Made by a program: the position numbers and the translations under genes
Assembly: GCA_944472155.2 (NCBI GenBank)
Contig: OX235271.1
Span: 28,218,977 to 28,282,976 of the forward strand
Source: Trichobilharzia szidati
Lineage: Eukaryota > Platyhelminthes > Trematoda > Strigeidida > Schistosomatidae
DNA length: 64,000 nt
Direction: 5' to 3'
The notes under the pieces: generated by a model
Told to the model about the DNA's origin: nothing
The model's input: the letters and a program-made list of their open reading frames with translations, nothing else
Database searches by the model: none
Part shown: positions 24,742-36,039 of the stretch, one piece after another
How the letters are laid out: each line of letters starts with the position of its first letter
How positions within the stretch are numbered: position 1 is the first letter of the stretch

Positions 24742-25140
24742 TTTCTATAGTTTGGTTTGTAAGGGTTAGTTATGTTTTTACGAGTTGATCACGGATTGAT
24801 ATCAGTTAGAGAACCATTGAAAACCAGGGAGTACTGGACAGCTGCTGTTTCATCCTAGTTTGAGAATCATCGGCAGTACGCACCCACTGAGGTTCAAACC
24901 CAGGACCTTCTGGTTACAAGGCAAGCTCGTATACCATTCAGCCACTGGAACCCAATTCAATGGCCTCCCCATGAATTCTAACTTCTACCAATTCGTGATT
25001 TAGCGCGACCCCAACCAATGTCGTTGGTGGGACATCCATCCTCACACGTGACATCTGGTTGAACTTCACTGGTCACGATGTCTCACTAGAACTCCAGGAA
25101 ACTCCATCCTGTAGTAAGTCACTAGCGAGCATGAGATTAA
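24742..25140 (-). mobile_element. SINE H, full-length unit
   Basis: All modules are present on the minus strand. The hammerhead has stem I GTACTG/CAGTAC and GAAACAGC, but the core is CCGATGA (T to C). It is followed head to head by a plus-strand fragment. Confidence 0.8.
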
Positions 25141-25245
25141 TTTTCTATAGTTTGGTTAGTTATGGGGTCGCGCTAAATCACGAATTGGTAGAAGTTAGAA
25201 TTCATGGGGAGGCCATTGAATCGGGTCCCAGTGGCTGAATATTAT
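25141..25245 (+). mobile_element. SINE H 5' fragment
   Basis: GTCGCGCTAAATCACGAATT, AGAATTCATGGGGAGGCC and GGGTCCCAGTGGCTGAAT belong to the module just upstream of and entering the tRNA-like head. The copy stops there. Confidence 0.65.
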
Positions 25246-26078
25246 TATTATTGCTGCTCACCATACTACCTCTACTACTCACTACTACTACTACTACTAC
25301 TATGACGACCACGACTGTCGCCAGTGTTTACAAGAGTAAAAGATACTGAACACTCTTCAAAGCAGAAACTATCTTAAAACTCTCCAATTCACTATCATCA
25401 CATCCCATCCAGTCGCATACTGTGGGTTTTTTTTTACTTCCCGTTGTGAATTTCATTTGAGATATTGACAATAATCTATCATGACAGCTATCAACAGATA
25501 TCCAATTGTATATCAAAACATAAGATATACTACATTGTACAAACATATGCACACACATGGACACACTTACAAACCTCATGATAGTGATACTACTACTACT
25601 ACTACTAATAGTAATGGCTAATTTATTATTATGAACATGAACTCCATTCACTCAGTCAGTCAGTCAGCCAGTCAGTCAGTCAGTTAATCACTCATTCGTT
25701 TAGTTTTCCACTAAATTTTAATATTATTTATTGTCATGTGATTATTGATTGGTTTTCTTATGTGTATATGTATACAAATTTGAAACTTTTGTAAGCCTTC
25801 TTCTTCTTCTTCAATATATAATATTAAAAAAAACCTGTCTAAAATGTCAAATATCTTTAATAATCCTTTTTCTCTGAACAAAATAAAACCACTCTTAGAG
25901 TATATACACGGATAGTTAGTCAGTTGGTTAGTTTGCTAGTTAGCTGTGTGTATAAATGCTCGTCTGTTGTGTGTGTGTGTGTGTGTCGTGGAGTGAGATG
26001 TTGAATAGATTTCGTGTCGACTATCAATCGACAGTTTGTTGTAATAATTTTCAATGTTTTTCATGGTAAAACGTCTAA
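25246..26078. other. No gene recognised; simple repeats
   Basis: Tracts include (CTA)n near 25270-25300 and 25583-25606, (CAGT)n at about 25657-25685 and (GT)n near 25968-25987. Confidence 0.6.
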
Positions 26079-26981
26079 TCGATTTGTATAGGTAAATCAT
26101 CCTCTGCTGTACTCACTGAATCCGGAGTCCCTCAAGGCGCTGTACTCTCCCCACTTCTCTTTTCTTTCTTTCTACATGACTTACCATCTTCAAATGACAT
26201 TAATTTTGTCAAATATGCTGACGATCTGTCTGTATCTTTGCCTGTCAAATGTCAAAGTGACTGCTCTAAACTTAATCGCTTTCTGTCAGAAATCAGCCAG
26301 TGGTGCAAGGAAAATGGTCTTACCCTAAACCCCTCCAAATGCCAAACAGTCAATTTCACCTTTAGGCATAAATCCGACGTAAACAAACTGGTTGGCTCTC
26401 ACGTGGTATGCAACATAGACGGCACTGAAATAGAAACCAGATCGGAAATTAAATACCTAGGTGTCATTCTATCTGCTGATATCTCCTGGTCGTCTCATAT
26501 CTTGGCGATTTCTAAGAAAATATTCCGTCTTACCTTCTACATTAAGAAGTTAAAACATTCTGGTATAACCCAACCCTTACTCCTACAATTCATTAATTCT
26601 CGCATTCTGCCTATTATTCTCTATTGTTCCCCCTTAGTTTTTCCAGGGCTACTGAAGAAAGACTATAACATATTACGCAGGATGTTAATTGTTGTCAGCA
26701 GGGTAAGCAACGTGCCACTTAACCAGCTTGTTAATATTCTGGTCGACAGGCACATGGACTCATGTGAAAAATGGGCCAAATCCATTTTATTTAACTCACA
26801 CCACCCTCTTCACTCACAACTATCCCCTTGCATCTCATCAGGTAAAACCAGAAGCCAATATAGAAAACTATATGCTCGCACCAGCAAGTACAAAAACTCA
26901 ACCATACCCTACTTAGCTCGTGTTCTGTGCGATAAAGAAAGCATTAGGCGTGACACCTATAATTCATTAAATAGTCAGTAG
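26079..26981 (+). CDS. CR1/jockey-like LINE reverse transcriptase, 5'-truncated
   Basis: A 301-codon frame without internal stops runs from just after an upstream TAA to a TAG. It enters the RT palm at SGVPQGAVLSPLLF, followed by the intact catalytic KYADDLSV (YADD at 26214-26225). Next come WCKENGLTLNPSKCQ, IKYLGVILSADISWSSH and a long C-terminal region ending RRDTYNSLNSQ. In LINEs of this group the RT copies element RNA at a nicked target. The endonuclease and fingers of the RT are missing, so the fragment cannot act alone. Initiation is unclear because no start codon precedes the GVPQG block. The frame's preservation suggests a recent insertion. Copies at 9890, 20890, 32187 and 61555 are related. 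Confidence 0.85.
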   Translation, partial: SICIGKSSSAVLTESGVPQGAVLSPLLFSFFLHDLPSSNDINFVKYADDLSVSLPVKCQSDCSKLNRFLSEISQWCKENGLTLNPSKCQTVNFTFRHKSDVNKLVGSHVVCNIDGTEIETRSEIKYLGVILSADISWSSHILAISKKIFRLTFYIKKLKHSGITQPLLLQFINSRILPIILYCSPLVFPGLLKKDYNILRRMLIVVSRVSNVPLNQLVNILVDRHMDSCEKWAKSILFNSHHPLHSQLSPCISSGKTRSQYRKLYARTSKYKNSTIPYLARVLCDKESIRRDTYNSLNSQ

Positions 26982-27336
26982 AACAAATGGATCTCGTCTT
27001 TCCAACTCATATCATTAATAGGTGCAATGGTTTTCTTTCTTTCTTTTCCTTTCCTCTCTTTTTTTCTTTTTTTCCGTTATGTGCTGCTTTGTTTCTTTCT
27101 CTCGCTTACGCCAGTTAATAAGACAGCTCCCACTTTTCTAACACCTCCAAACACTGTTCAGCTTTACCTTTGCTACCGACTTGCCAATGTTTCAATAATG
27201 AACTGTGATTTCCTTAATCTATGTAGAACTCTATTTATTGTTAATGTACTAACTGGATGCAATACTGTAGTAAAAATTATGAGAATTCAATTCTGTATCA
27301 CATGTACTATTTTGGAATAAAGCAAATTATTATTAT
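26982..27336 (+). mobile_element. CR1-like LINE 3' untranslated end
   Basis: The region ends ATTTTGGAATAAAGC followed by ATT triplets, and is nearly the same as 32579-32938. It includes a pyrimidine-rich TTTCTTTCTTTC tract. Confidence 0.8.
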
Positions 27337-27424
27337 TATAAATTACTAAGTATTAGAGTGTTGGCTTTGTAGGGATTTGATTGATTGGTCTCCATGTTGG
27401 GCTGTATCACAAACTGATATGCCT

Positions 27425-28335
27425 TAAAGGAAACCATGCGCTGGACCAACAATGAGAAGACTCTAGAAGATCTGGATTTCGCGTGTGTGGATGATTTAGG
27501 TCTAATGTCACATGAACTCGAAGACTTACTGGTGAAAACCAACTAATTGGCAGAAGAAGCAGGTGGCTAAGACAGGAAGGACTCCAGGTGAACATAGAGA
27601 AAACGCAGGTGATGAAGATAGCCAACAAACCAACAGCAACAACTACAACCAGCATCAATCACCATCAACGGGAGAGATTTGACAGAAGTTACCTCCATCA
27701 CTTATCTGGGAGCATCGTCTCAACCACATGGGTGGAATGGATGAAGATGTCAAAGTCAGAAGTGGAAAGGCAAGATACGTCGTCTTCATTAACCTGAAAC
27801 GAGTTTGGAAATCTTCTGCGCTAACTCAACATAAAAAAGAAGATTCGGATTTCCAATACAAGTGTGAATTTGGTCACCGCTTCTATACGGGTCAGAAACT
27901 TGGCCAGTATGTCTCGAAAAGGATTTACAACAGGTTGCAGAATTTCATCAACAGCTGCCAACTTCACTGGCTCCTTACTTAAGATCAAATGGCCAGAGAG
28001 AATAAGTATAACAAGAAACTCTGACAACAAACCCACCAAAAGACAATCGCTCAACTAATTAATATGTAGGAGAAAATGGAGACGAATCGGGCATACATTG
28101 AGGAGACCGTCGAATGACATCGTGCGCCAGGCCATAGCCCGAGTGGAATCCAAATTAGAAGCGGTGAGTGGGTTGTCGGTGCAAAGGTGACATGGAGGAG
28201 ATCCTGTGCTGAGGAGGGGATGAGCAATTGTGGACAATCGTGGCCCAAGCGCTAAGAGAATGGCAAAAGATAGGAAAAGGTGGAGATGTGTTGTTGAAGC
28301 CCTATGTTCCACTTGGAACTCACGGGGAATAATTA
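27425..28335 (+). mobile_element. RTE-b LINE, late RT to 3' end
   Basis: Frames include RWTNNEKTLEDLDF then a disturbed catalytic box (FACVDD), LMSHELEDLLVKTN, VNIEKTQVMKIAN, SKRIYNRLQNFINS and the terminus GAAGCCCTATGTTCCACTTG. Stops and frameshifts throughout make it a pseudogene. It is more diverged than the RTE-a copies. Confidence 0.8.
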
Positions 28336-28339
28336 TTTT

Positions 28340-28485
28340 TACGAGTTGATCATGGATTGATATCAGTTAGAGAACTATTGAAAACCAGGCACAGAGAGTA
28401 CTGGACAGCTGTTTCGTCCTAGTTTAGGAATCATCGGCAGTACGCATCCACCGGTGTTCGAACCCAGGATCTTCTGGTTCCAACA
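28340..28485 (-). mobile_element. SINE H, head and hammerhead
   Basis: Minus strand: stem I GTACTG/CAGTAC, CCGATGA core, TTCC/GGAC, GAAACAGCTGTC, then the tail. It is cut within the head. It shares the U4-to-C core change with 24742-25140. Confidence 0.75.
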
Positions 28486-28514
28486 GAACTATAGGAATAA
28501 TTATTATCTTTGTA

Positions 28515-28745
28515 ATTTAACGGAAACCATGGAAACCAGGGATGGAGTACTACAGACAGATGTTTTCTTCAAGTTTGGGACATTTCACCAGGATACATCC
28601 ATAACCCTGTCAGGGGTTGAACTTAGGACCTTCAGGTTGATCATTCAGCTACCGGAATGAAATTCTGCTTTCTGGCCACTAGTAATTGAATATGGGGTGA
28701 AGCCACCTGAAGTTCTAGTGGGAAATCATGACTAGTAAGGTATAC
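28515..28745 (-). mobile_element. SINE H relic
   Basis: Minus-strand head (TTCAACCCCTGACAGG) and a hammerhead region that has lost its core are recognisable, with part of the upstream module (TTCTAGTGGGAAATCATGAC on the plus strand). Confidence 0.5.
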
Positions 28746-28756
28746 TAAGTCGGGTC

Positions 28757-28945
28757 TATATTATTATTATTATTGTTCCCTTGGGTTCCCAGTGGAATAT
28801 AGGGCTTCAACTGCACGTCTCCACTTGCTTCTGTCTTGTGCTGTACTTTTCACTTGCATCCATGTTAATCCATACTGTTTCAGTTCCTCATCACACGATC
28901 TCCCCCATGTCACCCTTGGACGTCCCACTGGCCACTGGGTCTAAG
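28757..28945 (-). mobile_element. RTE-b LINE, short 3' end
   Basis: The terminus GAAGCCCTATATTCCACTGG with ATT triplets is at the left, and the CATGGGGGAGATCGTGTGA block follows on the minus strand. It breaks off near 28945. Confidence 0.8.
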
Positions 28946-28999
28946 GATAGATAATCAACGATGACGTCGAATGACAGTGGAGTTATACATGGCAAGCTT

Positions 29000-29190
29000 G
29001 TCAGATGTTGAAAGTCATCAGTTACTGGGTTTTATTCCAGTGTATGAATGGTCAGTGGACTCACCTTGTGAATAGAAGGTCCTGTGTCCGATCCCCAGTG
29101 CAATTATATGAGCTTAATGCTGTAGAGTTCCAAATAAGGATGAAACAGCTGTTCAGTATTCTCTGGTTTTCAATTCGGAGTTCATTATTA
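29000..29190 (+). mobile_element. SINE H relic
   Basis: The head (TGAATGGTCAGTGGACTCAC, TCCGATCCCCAGTG) and a decayed hammerhead (AGGATGAAACAGCTG) are readable. Confidence 0.6.
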
Positions 29191-29269
29191 TGCGCGTATG
29201 TGTGTAGATATATTAATTATCAAGAAGTAAAAATGTTATAATGATTTATGTGTAATTTCATATAAACTC

Positions 29270-30075
29270 CAAGACTTAAAGACGAAAACTAACAAACTGG
29301 CAGAAGAAGCAGTTAGTGAAGACAGGACTCCAGGTGAACATAGAGAAGATGGAGGTGATGAAGATAACCAACCAACAACAACCAGTACCAGTCACTTTAA
29401 AACTGGAGAGCTTTGAAAGAGGTTACTTGCTTCACTTATACTGGAAGAAGCATTTCATTAACAGGGGGAACAGATGAAGGTGTTAAAGCTGACCAGAATT
29501 GTAAAAGGCAAGGTACGTCTTCATCACCATGAAATCGCTTCTGAAATCTTCTGCACTCTGCAGCATAAACAACAAGATTAGGATTTTCAACACTAATGTT
29601 AAGTCAGTCACTTCTTCTGTGTGTGTGTGTGTGTCAGAAATTTGACACGCGTTACGAAGAGCGTTTCAAACAGGTTAATGCAGAATTCTATCAGCAGTCG
29701 TCTTCGCTGGCTGTATATTAATGATCAAATGGCCAGAAAAAATTGGAAACAAAAAACTCTGGGAACGAACCAATCAAGAACCGATTGCTCAGCGAGTAAG
29801 TCGAAAGAAATGGAGATGTAATGAGCACACACTGAGGAGACCACTGAGTGACACTCTAAGCACTCTAAGCCTTTGCTCTAGTGGAACCCGAATATGAAAC
29901 GACTAGTTGGGTGTGTATCCGATGATGACATGGAGGAGATCGTGTGAGGAGAAGATCGGAGATTATGGGAGATCGTACGTAGCGTCAGCTAAAGAGGATT
30001 GAAGAAAGTAGAACAAAGTGGAAACGTGCTGTCAAAGCCTCACACTCTGCTCGGAACCCAAGGGAAAAATAATAA
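29270..30075 (+). mobile_element. RTE-b LINE, 3' portion
   Basis: It begins with KTNKLAEEA-type coding, then the VNIEKMEVMKI block, ARKNWKQKTLGTNQSRTDC and the family terminus with AAT triplets. It is out of frame throughout. A (GT)n tract has expanded near 29618-29634. Confidence 0.8.
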
Positions 30076-30179
30076 TATGATAATTACCTAGTAGTTGCCT
30101 AGTGTCGACTGAATTGGGATAGGAGACTCACTATTGTAACGACTGGGGACAAACATTAAGAATTTAGATTGTGGGATTT

Positions 30180-30345
30180 GTGGAGGATGTGAATTGACTT
30201 GATGTGAGTCGTCAGATTTCATTACGAACGAACATCATGCAGGCAGGTCATTGAAAACCAGGGGACCACTGGACACCTATTTTGGAACTCATCAGTAAGC
30301 AGTGCGCACCTGTGACCCTAACAGGGGTCAAACTCGGTGGACCCC
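30180..30345 (-). mobile_element. SINE H relic
   Basis: Minus-strand GAGTTTGACCCC head and a remnant of the hammerhead (GGTGTCCAGTGGTCC) with tail are seen. The core boxes are gone. Confidence 0.45.
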
Positions 30346-30384
30346 ACTGATCACGACTTCTGAGCACATAGCTTTAGGGTATCC

Positions 30385-31410
30385 CAAGTGATCCACAACA
30401 AGAAACTTACGGAATTCTTTGAAGTGAGAACAGGAGTAATACAAACTGGCTGCCTACTATCGCCAATGATTTTCTTGATTGCAGTAGACTGGATAGTGCG
30501 ACAGACAATTAGTGGGCAACGAGGAGACAGGCATGAAATGGAACCACACAAAAAAACTTGGAGGATCTGGACTATGCCGATGATCTATGTCTGATTTCCC
30601 ACAAACTGGAAGATATGCAAGCGAAAAGCAACAAATTGGCAGAAGAAGCATCCAGAGAAGATAAGACTTCAGGTGAACATAGAGAAAACAGAGTTGATGA
30701 AAATTCCCGGGCAACACCCCCAACAACAATCAGCATAAATGGGAGGAACCTGAAAGAAACAACCTCCTCTTCCACCTAACTGGGAAGCATCATTTCAACT
30801 ACAGGCGAACGGAACTGACGAGGATATCAAAGCAAGAATCGGAAAAGCAAGACAAGCTTTCACTACTCTCAAGTCTGTGTGGAGGTCAACAGCATTCAAC
30901 ATCAAAAATAACATCCGAATTTTCAACTCCAATGTGAAGTCAGTCAGTGCTACTCACTATACGGATCAGAGACTTGCACTGAGCGTCATAAAGAGCATCT
31001 CAAACAAACTACAGACCTTCATTAACGGTTGTCTTCGCTCAATACTCAAGATTAGATGACTGGCCAGAAGAGATCAGCAACAGAGATCTCTGGCAATCAG
31101 CGAACCAACCCATCACGAACCGATTGTAAAATAAATAGGCAGGAAGATTTGGAGGTGGATTGGCCATACTCTGAGGAAACCATCAAGTGACATCACAAGA
31201 TAGGCCCTCGAGTGGAACCCGAAAGGGAAGTGGTGAGTTAGTCATCAATGCGAGGGTGACTTGGAGGAGGTGATGCGAAGAGGAGTTGAAAACGTCTGGG
31301 CAGACTTGGAGCCAGGTGAAGATTCTAGCAGTGAACAGAACGCGATGGAGACGCACGGCTGAAGCCCTATGTTCCTCTAGGAATTAAAGGAAATAATTAT
31401 AATAAATAAT
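30385..31410 (+). mobile_element. RTE-a LINE, late RT to 3' end
   Basis: It carries LTEFFEVRTGVIQTGCLLSP, IFLIAVDWIVRQTISGQRGD, MEDLDYADDLCLISHKLEDM with an intact YADD, and the C-terminal block to the terminus and AAT triplets. Frame changes occur after LAEEAS. It is 5' truncated at about the same place as 19735. Confidence 0.85.
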
Positions 31411-31964
31411 AATAAATCTAATAGCCATCAATAAGCTGGAGATTAGTATTCAAATTGTGTGATTTTTGGGGATTTGGATTACTGTTGGTTAGTGACAACA
31501 ACAGAAATTGAAAACATCAGGAAACCATGAATTTAGGTTCCAGCTTCGTCAACATTGGTCAGGTTGTCGTTGAAATACTGGAAGGACTGATTTCCTCTCG
31601 AATCATCTAAACCCAGTTAGAGACGTTTCCATTGAAGACTTCAGTTACCTACCACTAAGCACTAGACAAAATGACTTTATAATTATACCCTGCTGACAGT
31701 CACGCAAAAAGTCAAATACTGTCTCACATTTAACTCACTGGTAATATTTGTAAACTTGTGCACTCAATGAATAGAGCTCGAGGTTATACATTTGCCTATA
31801 TTCACAAGTAACAACAGGTTCACAATTTTCTGAGTGTTTGTTTTCAAGCATATAGCCTATTTCGTATCTGCGTGTGTGTATGTGTCATGAAACTCATGAC
31901 AGATATGTGCACTGAAGTAATACACATGAATGTATATTATAACGTGTATAGACGTGCAATCAGA

Positions 31965-32175
31965 TTTTTCCATTCATTTGTGTTCTGAGTGGAACATTGG
32001 GTTTCAGGTCTTGAAACCTTGAGGTTTCAGTAACGCAAGGTATCGTTCTTACGGGATGTGGTTGCCACAGTCCCACACCTAACTTTCCGTGTTTTCTTGG
32101 TTTTATTATAGGCTAAGAGACGTTTAGGTGTGCGTCGGACAGGAATCGAACCATGACCACATGTGTGTGGATGGT
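31965..32175 (-). mobile_element. SINE B, diverged
   Basis: The terminus (AACCCAATGTTCCACTC on the minus strand), body and head (GGTTCGATTCCTGTCCGACG) are readable. A CR1 copy starts right after its 5' end, separated by a run of C. Confidence 0.65.
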
Positions 32176-32186
32176 GAGCAATTCCC

Positions 32187-32938
32187 CCCCCCCCTCGCAT
32201 CCTGCCTATTATTCTCTATTGTTCCCCTTAGTTTTTCCCGGGCTACTGAAGAAAGACTATAACATATTACGCAGGATGTTAAAGGTTGTCAGCAGGGTAA
32301 GCAACGTGCCACTTAACCAGCTTGTTGTTAATATTCTGGTTGACAGGCAAATGGACTCATGTGAAAAATGGGCCAAATCCATTTTGTCTAACTCACACCA
32401 CCCTCTTCACTCACAACTATCCCCCTGCATCTCATCAGGTAAAACCAGAAGCCTATATAGAAAACTATATGCTCGCACCAGCAAGTACAAAAAATCAACC
32501 ATACCCTACTTAGCTCGTGTTCTGTGTGATAAAGAAAGCATTAGGCGTGACACCTATAATTCATTAAATAGTCAGTAGTACAACTGGATCTCGTCTTTCC
32601 AACTCATATCATTTATAGGTACAAAATTTTCTTTCTTTCTTTTCCTTTTCTCTCTCTTCCTTTTCCGTTATGTGTTGCTTTGTCTCTTTCTCTCGCTTAC
32701 GCCAGTTAATAAGACAGCTCTCACTTTTCTAACACCTTCAAACACTGTTTCAGCTTTATCTTTGCTACTGACATGCCAGTGTATTGTTGTAATAATGAAC
32801 TGTGGTTTCCTCAATCTATGTAGAATTCTATTTATTGATAATGTACTAACTGGATGCAATGCTGTAGTAGAAATGCTGAGAATTCCATTCTGTATCACAA
32901 GTACTGTTTTGAAATGAAGCAAATTATTATTATTAGTT
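32187..32938 (+). mobile_element. CR1-like LINE, 3' end
   Basis: It starts at the RILPIILYC segment after a C run, continues LLKKDYNILRRMLKVVSRVS and RRDTYNSLNSQ to a TAG at 32576-32578, and ends with the 3' untranslated sequence and ATT triplets. It is nearly identical to 26079-27336 but has a 3-base insertion (an extra V in LVVNILVDR). Confidence 0.85.
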
Positions 32939-33017
32939 ATCTGTAAATCTAGGTATAACACGCCATCTCTGGGAGAGGAAGATTTCAATATATGTTATAC
33001 AATGTTATACACACAGT

Positions 33018-33028
33018 GAACTCACCTC
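33018..33028 (-). other. Splice donor of Frizzled exon
   Basis: The minus strand reads GAG/GTGAGT, with the exon ending at 33026 and the intron starting at 33025. This matches the consensus donor. Confidence 0.8.
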
Positions 33029-33573
33029 TAAACCTGCTTCTTCTTGCGTTTCATGATTGAATGCATTCGGCATATAGGTTAAATTATAACCGATATTTTT
33101 ACACAATGGTATTTCAATTGGAATACATTTCTCTGGTCGAAGTACCTTATCATTATCGTTAGCATTGAGTAAAGATTGACCTGAAATGGCTTGATGGTAG
33201 CCTGAGGATAAAGATGACGATGAGACTGATGACGAGGAGGATGCAGACGAAGCTGACGAAGATGATGCCGATGGACCGGACATGAGATGATGATTCGAAT
33301 TCATTGAATTTTCCCTACTACTACTACTACTACCGCTGCTTACACCGGCATTTTGTAAACTTGATCGTTTCATACGTTTCAAAAAGGATGAAGTATTTAT
33401 AGTGGTATAGAATCAGTCATATCATTCTCATGATTAAATATTTGAATATGACGATTATTATTATGATTGACATGTTTATTGAACTGTTGAACATTATGAC
33501 TGGCGCCATTTACAATGCCGGGTGTTTTAAACAAAATGAGAATTTCCAAAAATATTGTAAGGATAATCCTCAT
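33026..33573 (-). CDS. Frizzled-type Wnt receptor, 5' coding exon, partial, frameshifted
   Basis: Frizzled proteins are seven-pass membrane receptors that bind Wnt through an extracellular cysteine-rich domain (CRD). Here the CRD begins [20 protein letters not shown] and continues [15 protein letters not shown], with two CRD cysteines and an NLT glycosylation site. Homology ends at a GTGAGT donor, where HQFWPL-type sequence would follow. Upstream lies a Ser-rich stretch (about residues 15-60 of that frame). A separate frame from ATG at 33573 gives a good signal peptide ([15 protein letters not shown], then VNGA) and an Asn/His-rich linker, and hits TAA at 33397-33399. The CRD frame opens at 33412, so joining them needs a one-base shift near 33400, or a small intron. 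IGYNLT, FNH and TQEEAGLE are nearest to Fz5/8-type domains. The transmembrane exons are not visible in the window. Confidence 0.85.
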
Positions 33574-33797
33574 TTTTTTAAAAAGAATTCGTGATGGACA
33601 GATAACTTTTGATTTATTGATTTATCGATTGATTGATTGATTGGATGTTTGCTTGTCTACCAATGTTTTTGAGGATAATTTATGAAGGAAGGGAAATATT
33701 TTTGTTGTTAGGCGATATCTACAAGAAGAAAAGAAAAATGCTTTAATAAAGTGCTATAAAAAGGTATCTTGAAAACTATGAAATTTTTTGCAGGTCC
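33574..33797. promoter_or_regulatory. Upstream region of Frizzled exon
   Basis: This lies between the proposed start codon and a SINE B copy. A minus-strand TTTTTATAGC near 33755-33764 could be TATA-like. There is no further support. Confidence 0.2.
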
Positions 33798-34033
33798 ATT
33801 TTTTTTCCTTCAAGTTCCCCAGTGGAACAGAGGGCCCCAAGCTAGCGGCTTGAAGTTTCTTCAGCAGTGTTTATTTTACAGGATGGGGTTGCTAACCTCA
33901 TGTCCAACCTTTCCTCTTCACCAGCATTATTTCTGGCTTAGCGAGGTGAAGGAGTGCGTCCTGTGGCCGGGAATCGAACATCGGACCATGTGCATGGTCG
34001 GCGAGCGTACTAACTGCTATGCCACCGACGCCT
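33798..34033 (-). mobile_element. SINE B, full length
   Basis: The minus strand has a tRNA-like head (GCGTCGGTGGCATAGCAGTT, GTTCGATTCCC), body (CAGAAATAATGCTGGTGAAG) and the terminus near 33810-33840 with T-rich tail on the plus strand. Confidence 0.9.
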
Positions 34034-34129
34034 TTCATTTAATTGTAGTTGTATTCTCTGAACTGGATCGAATGTTTTCATTGAGAAGGTATGATTGATT
34101 ATCCTTCTACAACAACGTCATCAGTTATT

Positions 34130-34355
34130 ACCTCAGGATGAAGTGAGTTTTGTGTTAAGATTATTCAAGAATAACGGGAGTGTCTTTCCTGATGATCCTT
34201 AGTGTAACTGAATGTCCTGTGGGTTCGACGGTATTTGGAAAGTCATGGTGCTAGCCAAAAAAGACATTAGTGAACCGAATACAATGTGGATGTTCGAAAA
34301 AGAATTCAGTTCCACTGGGAAAGCCATTGACAAATCATTGTAATAATAATAATAA
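34130..34355 (+). mobile_element. Possible RTE 3' relic
   Basis: CAGTTCCACTGGGAAAGCC followed by AAT triplets, and AATACAATGTGGATGTTCG before it, recall RTE termini. The rest is too diverged. Confidence 0.35.
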
Positions 34356-34829
34356 CAATAATAATGATAGAAATATATTTAGTGAGTCATTTTTTGTGCG
34401 TATGCATGTGTTTACTTTGGACAAGTAGGGCATACTGTGAGTGTATATAGAAGATCGATAATTTTCTTCTCGAGTTTTACCGCCTACAAATGAATATCCC
34501 TCATTTTCTCGGGAAAATACGCTGTTCCTTTTAGAATCAACAAATATTTTATCGAACAACTTTCAAAGAACAATCAGTGTCCACTATTTACTTGTGTAGT
34601 ATATCAGCCATGTCCAGAAAAGCTCGCTGATGAACTCAGTGACTTAGGTACTGGTTGACACACGTTGGAACCCTGAATGGATCATCATGATGATGATGAT
34701 AGTGACGGATGGTAACCGGCGAGAAGCCCTAATATGAGGCCTCCTATTGATTTCAACTTGCCAACAACAAACTAATCCACCTATTAGTTAGATTTATTTG
34801 TAATAAAATCAAAAGCGATACATTAATAA

Positions 34830-35125
34830 TGACTGGATGAGACCTTTAGTAAGATTCTTAATAAGGCTGGAATTAGAGTGGTGTTTGAACCAACTCGACT
34901 TGAAGCCTCGACAGATTCAAATAAGGGAAATGATATGACTTGCCAGATATCATGTAACGATTGTGGGGTCAATTACATGTGTTAAACTGGTAGAGTGTGG
35001 TTAGTCAAGTTATCAGAATATCAGGCGGTTACCTAGAGCTAAAATGATTGACTCGACTAAGCTAAGTAATTTACAAAAAAATGCGACCATTGCACTGCAT
35101 TCACTTGTATGTAATCACAACAAAA
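34830..35125 (+). pseudogene. PLE-3 endonuclease relic
   Basis: The plus strand reads EPTRLEASTDSNKGND, then MTCQISCNDCGVNYM, a stop, TGRVW and KLSEYQAVT. This follows the C-x2-C, Y-[IM]-x-x-TGR, EH pattern at the start of a PLE GIY-YIG domain. A similar relic lies at 48640-48945. Confidence 0.55.
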
Positions 35126-35304
35126 ATGGAGGGAAGGCATAAAAGTATTAAAAATTAATGTTGTCAGATGGGGAGAGAAAGAGAGAGGGAGGTCCGTCAC
35201 CGGACCCTTGTTCACTGAATCCATATCAAACACTTACACTAGGAATGAAACAATATCAATTAAAATCAAAGGAAAAGAAATTATGGAACCGTATAAATAA
35301 ATAA

Positions 35305-35570
35305 GTGCGTCGGTGGTATAGCGGTTAGGATGCTCGCCGACCATGCACATAGTCCGGGGTTCCATTTCGACGCACATTGAATGATCCCCGGCCACAGACG
35401 CACTCCTTTACCTCGCTAAGCCAGAAATAATGCTGGTGAAGAGGAAAGGTTGTGCATGAGGCTAGCAACCCCTTCCTGTAAAATAAACACTGCTACAGAA
35501 ACTTCAAGCCACTAGCTTGAAGCCCTATGTTCCACTGGGGAACGTGAAGGAAAAAAAATAAATAAGTAAC
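35305..35570 (+). mobile_element. SINE B with disrupted head
   Basis: GTGCGTCGGTGGTATAGCGG starts the head, but the B-box side is interrupted by an extra stretch ending in a second GACGCAC at about 35395-35403. Body and terminus (GAAGCCCTATGTTCCACTGG) are intact, followed by an A-rich tail. Confidence 0.85.
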
Positions 35571-35799
35571 CCATAGTTATATGAGTGAGCGTCTTGAAAT
35601 ATGTAATATATATATATATATTGTGTTTGAAACTTTATCAATGGAATGTAGAAGTTCTGTTCATATATCAATGACGAATTCATCATATCTGAATCCCACT
35701 CAGAGGTTATATTTCCACTCACTGGCCTAATACTATATCGTTAACTGACTGATTGACCTATTGATCCTGTTTACTCATAAAATAGATGGTAGATTCACC

Positions 35800-35945
35800 T
35801 GTACAATGTTCGTCAACTATGCACATGACCAAGGGGTCAATCCCTGGCCTTCACTTCTAAGCCTCGCCTAGTTTAATAATCAAAAGTAACCCAAGAATAA
35901 GAGGAGGAAAGTTGGACGTGAGGTTAGCCACACAAAAGAATGGAA
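35800..35945 (+). mobile_element. SINE B relic
   Basis: CATGACCAAGGGGTCAATCC and AGAGGAGGAAAGTTGGACG match the head and body in degraded form. Confidence 0.45.
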
Positions 35946-36039
35946 AGAGAACTATTAAAATGACTAAGCATAGTATATCTTCATTTATTTCCTTATTATT
36001 TTCTTACTCTGAGAAAGTAGAATAGTAAAAGTTAACTCC

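Noticed and set aside
25657..25685. Regularly spaced short repeats, considered as CRISPR-like
   Set aside because: It is a CAGT microsatellite without spacers.
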